From Anaeramoeba flamelloides (lineage: Eukaryota > Metamonada > Anaeramoebidae): a stretch of DNA of 64,000 nt. The position numbers were made by a program, and so were the translations under genes. The DNA is taken from assembly GCA_027625915.1 (NCBI GenBank), contig JANTQA010000021.1, forward strand, positions 3,720,001 through 3,784,000. The letters run 5' to 3'. The notes below the pieces were generated by a model. It was given only the letters and a program-made list of their open reading frames with translations. It ran no database searches and was not told the DNA's origin. Positions 62,401 through 64,000 of the stretch are shown piece after piece. How positions within the stretch are numbered: the stretch's first letter is position 1; each line of letters begins with the position of its first letter.

Positions 62401-64000
62401 CAAGTGCCTGCCCAGGAAGGGAAGCTGAAGCGTGCAATACCGAATCTGGATACACTGGATATAAATGCACAAAATGTTTGCAAAATTTTTATCAATCTGA
62501 TCTGCAATGTGAACAATGCCCTGGGAATGCAAATCAACGATTAGCACTCATTTTGATAGTCATTTTTCTCATACTTTTGGTACTCTTGTTCCTCGCCCAA
62601 AAGGCTACTTCTTATTTTGGTTCATTTACAATCAATTTTTCCTTTTTACAAATCTTAATCCTCATTCATGAATTGGATATCGATTGGCCAACAAATATTA
62701 ACGGTGCCTTCCAATTATTCAAGCCATTTAATTTCGATTTAGATTTCTTAGCGACAGAATGCAGTTTTGATTTTAGTTACTTTGAAAAATGGTTAATTAT
62801 CCAATTGTTGCCAGTTATTTTTTTATTTCTTTTGTTGATCATTTATTTCATACTGTTTCTTCATTCCTTGCTTATCCGCAGATTTAACCTCAGACAAAAT
62901 CGCATTATTAACGCATGCCCATCATTTATATGCAAACCATCAAAATCGGTTGATAACAAATTCATGTATTATCTAAAGTTATGCAATTATACCCTTTTCT
63001 CCCCATTCTTCAACGCGTTCTCAAATCAAGAGCTTAAGAACATTTATTCCAGTTTTGTCAATGTCTATTTGACCCTCTTAACCTTATTATATTTGATTCT
63101 GTCTCAAAAATGCTTGGAAACCTTTAATTGCCAATATAACAATAAAAACAAGAAATTTGAATTTCTCCACGACACAGACAATAATTGCTTCGAGGGCTTT
63201 TGGCTACAAAAAATGTTACCATTGACAATAATTTTTATTGTCTTATACATCATCGGCATCCCTATTTTAATACTTTATCTATTAATCAAAAATTCCAAAA
63301 TATTGACAGAAAAACAATTTGATATGAAATTTGGTTTGCTATATTCCAGATACAACAAATCCTTCTTTTATTGGGAAATTGTAATCATGCTAAGAAAACT
63401 ATTATTAATCATTTTAAAAATCTTTTTATTTGACCAAATCAAGAATTTAAATATTATCTTTTTCATTATAATTTTGCTTATTGCTATGATTTTACAATTT
63501 AAATACAAACCTTATCATGAAAACAGACACAATATATTGGAATCATTTTTGTTGACAGTTTCAATTTGTATTTTATTTTTTGGTCTTATCTTCAATTCAA
63601 GTGAAGTTGATGTTACGAATAACGAATCTTTATCTTTAATAAACGTTTTGATGCTAATGTTAATAATTTCTATATTATTTATGGTGATTTGTACAATTTT
63701 TGATGTCTTCACAAAAATTAAAAAAAAAGAAACAACTAATGTAAATTTAGTAAAGAAGGAAAACAAAATTATCAATTTAATTCAAAAACATGAGATTTCT
63801 TTTCCACTTTTATTAAAATGGCACACGTCTTTAAGCAAATCGAAATTGAAAAAATTAAACAAAATCTTTTTTATTATTTCAAAATTCCCAGTTGATAACA
63901 ATAAGAAAATGATGCAATCAAAAAATGCTACCCAGTCCTTATTAAAACATTTGTTTAAAAATGATCTAATTATGAAATTTGTTAAATGGTATCACAAGAA
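59418..64000 (+). CDS. Large receptor-like membrane protein: 7-repeat propeller, GCC2/GCC3 stalk, about 9 TM (partial at right edge)
   Basis: An uninterrupted frame of 1527 codons from ATG at 59418 to the window edge, with no stop or intron. Residues 1-23 are a signal peptide (MKEIELVFIFIIVTVFVTKG). Residues 45-455 hold seven repeats with the core FVVCWQSDGxDGxGWGIFCQ, then IYSS and EFRVNS. This is the pattern of FVVTWQS repeats known from large bacterial surface proteins, and seven fits a seven-bladed beta-propeller. Residues about 458-1037 are about two dozen units of the form C-x2-C-x2-GTYQN-x-TGQ-x2-C (GCC2/GCC3, ephrin-receptor-like). About nine hydrophobic segments follow (about 1043-1430), including IIGIPILILY and FYWEIVIMLRKLLL. 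A Lys-rich cytosolic region continues beyond the window. The role is probably surface sensing or adhesion, inferred from architecture only. It faces copies A and B and shares their membrane domain. Confidence 0.93.
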   Translation, partial: MKEIELVFIFIIVTVFVTKGVMCNDEGEGCLKRNLPEKEEHKFQVNPFERLGQQPQVVTSIDTGDSKFVVCWPSTNKSADYDIFCQMYSSTEGNKIGDVFKVDSKENQDHQNPTISSAGTNKDKFVVCWQTKHKTEDEWGIFCEIFSSYDGTTKVNSFQVNTDISSQQENPFVESIGFEDSQFVVCWQKVETEDSGFGIVCKFYSSSNGAQIAEEFPVGSKKKRDETNPSIASIAEIDASEVRFVVCWQSDGYDGSGWGILCQIYSRDNGSNSIGDEFRVNSEIDGHQKSPTVSSIGPTKDKFVVCWQSDKQDGNGWGIFCQIYTSTIKQSSIGSEFRVNNYTSGSQENPSLVSINDPNGVKFMVSWQSQRPNQAGGASEVTGIYTQIYNCSDVQNIHPIFDQEFQIDNDETMDKFTPDLAFIDDPNEKKFIITWQSRDPENNDYRVYTQIYKSTLLCNCEKGSYSNYSNPNKCLECSAGSYQKETGQTICEQCLIGTYQNETKQSLCFECSPGTFQNQTGQTFYYECLTGSYQKERAKTQCDQCLVGRYQPETKQSFCYRCSPGTFQNQTGQTFYYECLTGSYQQNWGKTQCDQCEVGRYQPETKQSFCYQCSPGTYQEATGQTFCRECVEGNYQDKTGQPFCERCSKGTYQNATGKSLCDECLAGTYQDQTKQTNCKICSNGTYQNEDGKILCPLCPPGNYQNNTGQTDCFGCPKGSYTEKKGSKTLDDCQSCDIGTYGDAKGLSSCKLCDVGSYTNVSGSTKCHACPPGTYAKKPGSIECKSCEIGTFQNDEGQPRCVECPMGTYQNTTGKADCFGCPEGSYNQKKGSTSLDDCQSCDLGSYGDTKGSSSCIECDAGTYMDHKGSSICKLCDFGMFSPDSGSTGCRYCSQGDYQDTLGAINCKSCGFNQYQPDLGSKECNYCPLFSETLSTQTKTIQECFCKVGYYGKPGEVCQTCPKEGICDTFNQHYPKPQDGYWQSKDYPDELHKCIIPSACPGREAEACNTESGYTGYKCTKCLQNFYQSDLQCEQCPGNANQRLALILIVIFLILLVLLFLAQKATSYFGSFTINFSFLQILILIHELDIDWPTNINGAFQLFKPFNFDLDFLATECSFDFSYFEKWLIIQLLPVIFLFLLLIIYFILFLHSLLIRRFNLRQNRIINACPSFICKPSKSVDNKFMYYLKLCNYTLFSPFFNAFSNQELKNIYSSFVNVYLTLLTLLYLILSQKCLETFNCQYNNKNKKFEFLHDTDNNCFEGFWLQKMLPLTIIFIVLYIIGIPILILYLLIKNSKILTEKQFDMKFGLLYSRYNKSFFYWEIVIMLRKLLLIILKIFLFDQIKNLNIIFFIIILLIAMILQFKYKPYHENRHNILESFLLTVSICILFFGLIFNSSEVDVTNNESLSLINVLMLMLIISILFMVICTIFDVFTKIKKKETTNVNLVKKENKIINLIQKHEISFPLLLKWHTSLSKSKLKKLNKIFFIISKFPVDNNKKMMQSKNATQSLLKHLFKNDLIMKFVKWYHK
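59616..60780 (+). other. Seven tandem FVVCWQ propeller repeats (protein-level repeat)
   Basis: FVVCWPS, FVVCWQT, FVVCWQK, FVVCWQS, FVVCWQS, FMVSWQS and FIITWQS mark blades at roughly 60-residue spacing. Between them come GIFCQIYSS-like and EFRVNS-like strands. The last two blades lose the paired Cys (VCW to VSW or ITW; FCQ to YTQ), so the disulfides suggested by the VCW and FCQ pairs would be limited to blades 1-5. Confidence 0.85.
60787..62530 (+). other. Tandem GCC2/GCC3-like Cys-rich repeats with recent internal duplication
   Basis: Units of about 22-24 residues follow one another. Two larger blocks recur nearly unchanged: ECSPGTFQNQTGQTFYYEC with LTGSYQ (at 60945 and 61100) and the pair SLDDCQSCD with GSYGD or GTYGD (at 61600 and 61920). 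Odd units have Tyr-Tyr where Cys is expected (QTFYYEC), leaving unpaired cysteines. Confidence 0.85.

Noticed and set aside
60037-62547. Several minus-strand frames of 60-150 aa opposite the Cys-rich stalk
   Set aside because: Repetitive antisense shadows of the GCC2/GCC3-like repeats. The plus strand carries the signal peptide, repeats and membrane domain in one open frame.
1-64000. tRNA, rRNA, LTR-type, Polinton or other virus-like elements
   Set aside because: No tRNA-like GTTCGAATC box with matching arms, no rRNA-like GC-richer conserved block, and no integrase, protease, capsid or long direct terminal repeats were seen. The only reverse transcriptase belongs to the LINE.

Overview
The window is eukaryotic nuclear DNA from a very AT-rich protist. 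The evidence is spliced genes with GT-AG introns (0.1 to 5.6 kb), the standard code (TAA and TGA both end open frames), secreted and multi-pass membrane proteins, a LINE, and many short TA-flanked inverted-repeat elements. The main protein type (bacterial-style beta-propeller ectodomain, GCC2/GCC3-like Cys-rich stalk, about nine membrane passes) suggests an anaerobic amoeba such as Anaeramoeba. That is an inference from recalled families, not a database result.

Layout. 1-2674: non-coding, with three small inverted-repeat element copies. 2675-5918: two-exon secreted protein of 629 aa whose intron holds a 204-bp MITE. 5919-10344: AT-rich, no gene. 10345-10953: secreted 202-aa Cys-rich protein made of two similar halves. 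10954-15445: mobile-element debris, including a nested pair of inverted-repeat elements (11272-12655) and a 1.84-kb element with clustered ATCGCGAT palindromes (13075-14914). 15446-30694 (copy A) and about 34003-52964 (copy B): a direct tandem duplication. Each copy carries one five-exon minus-strand gene for a 1425-aa receptor-like membrane protein: signal peptide, DUF7948/SBBP-like propeller, Cys-rich repeats, multi-TM region, Ser-rich tail. 30695-34002, between them: a spacer with possible terminal repeats and a partial third copy of the same intron. 52965-59417: non-coding, with diverged inverted-repeat elements. 59418 to the window end: a 4.6-kb uninterrupted plus-strand frame, the largest in the window. 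It has a signal peptide, a seven-repeat FVVCWQ propeller, about two dozen Cys-rich units and the same kind of multi-TM region, and it runs off the right edge.

How the genes fit together. The two tandem genes and the right-hand gene share one plan (propeller, Cys-rich stalk, nine-pass membrane region with a GIPI motif and a WWE/YWE motif) but use two different bacterial-type propellers. They look like members of a cell-surface receptor or adhesion family. Copies A and B are almost identical in intron 2, in the first half of exon 2 and in the membrane exon. They differ strongly, mostly by amino-acid changes, in the rest of the propeller.

Insertions give relative dates: a LINE, a 477-bp MITE and two hairpin MITEs are in copy B only, so they landed after the duplication or were lost from A. 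The loop of one shared MITE is inverted between copies. Copy B has two one-base frameshifts, both in T runs, so it is either a young pseudogene or affected by assembly error.
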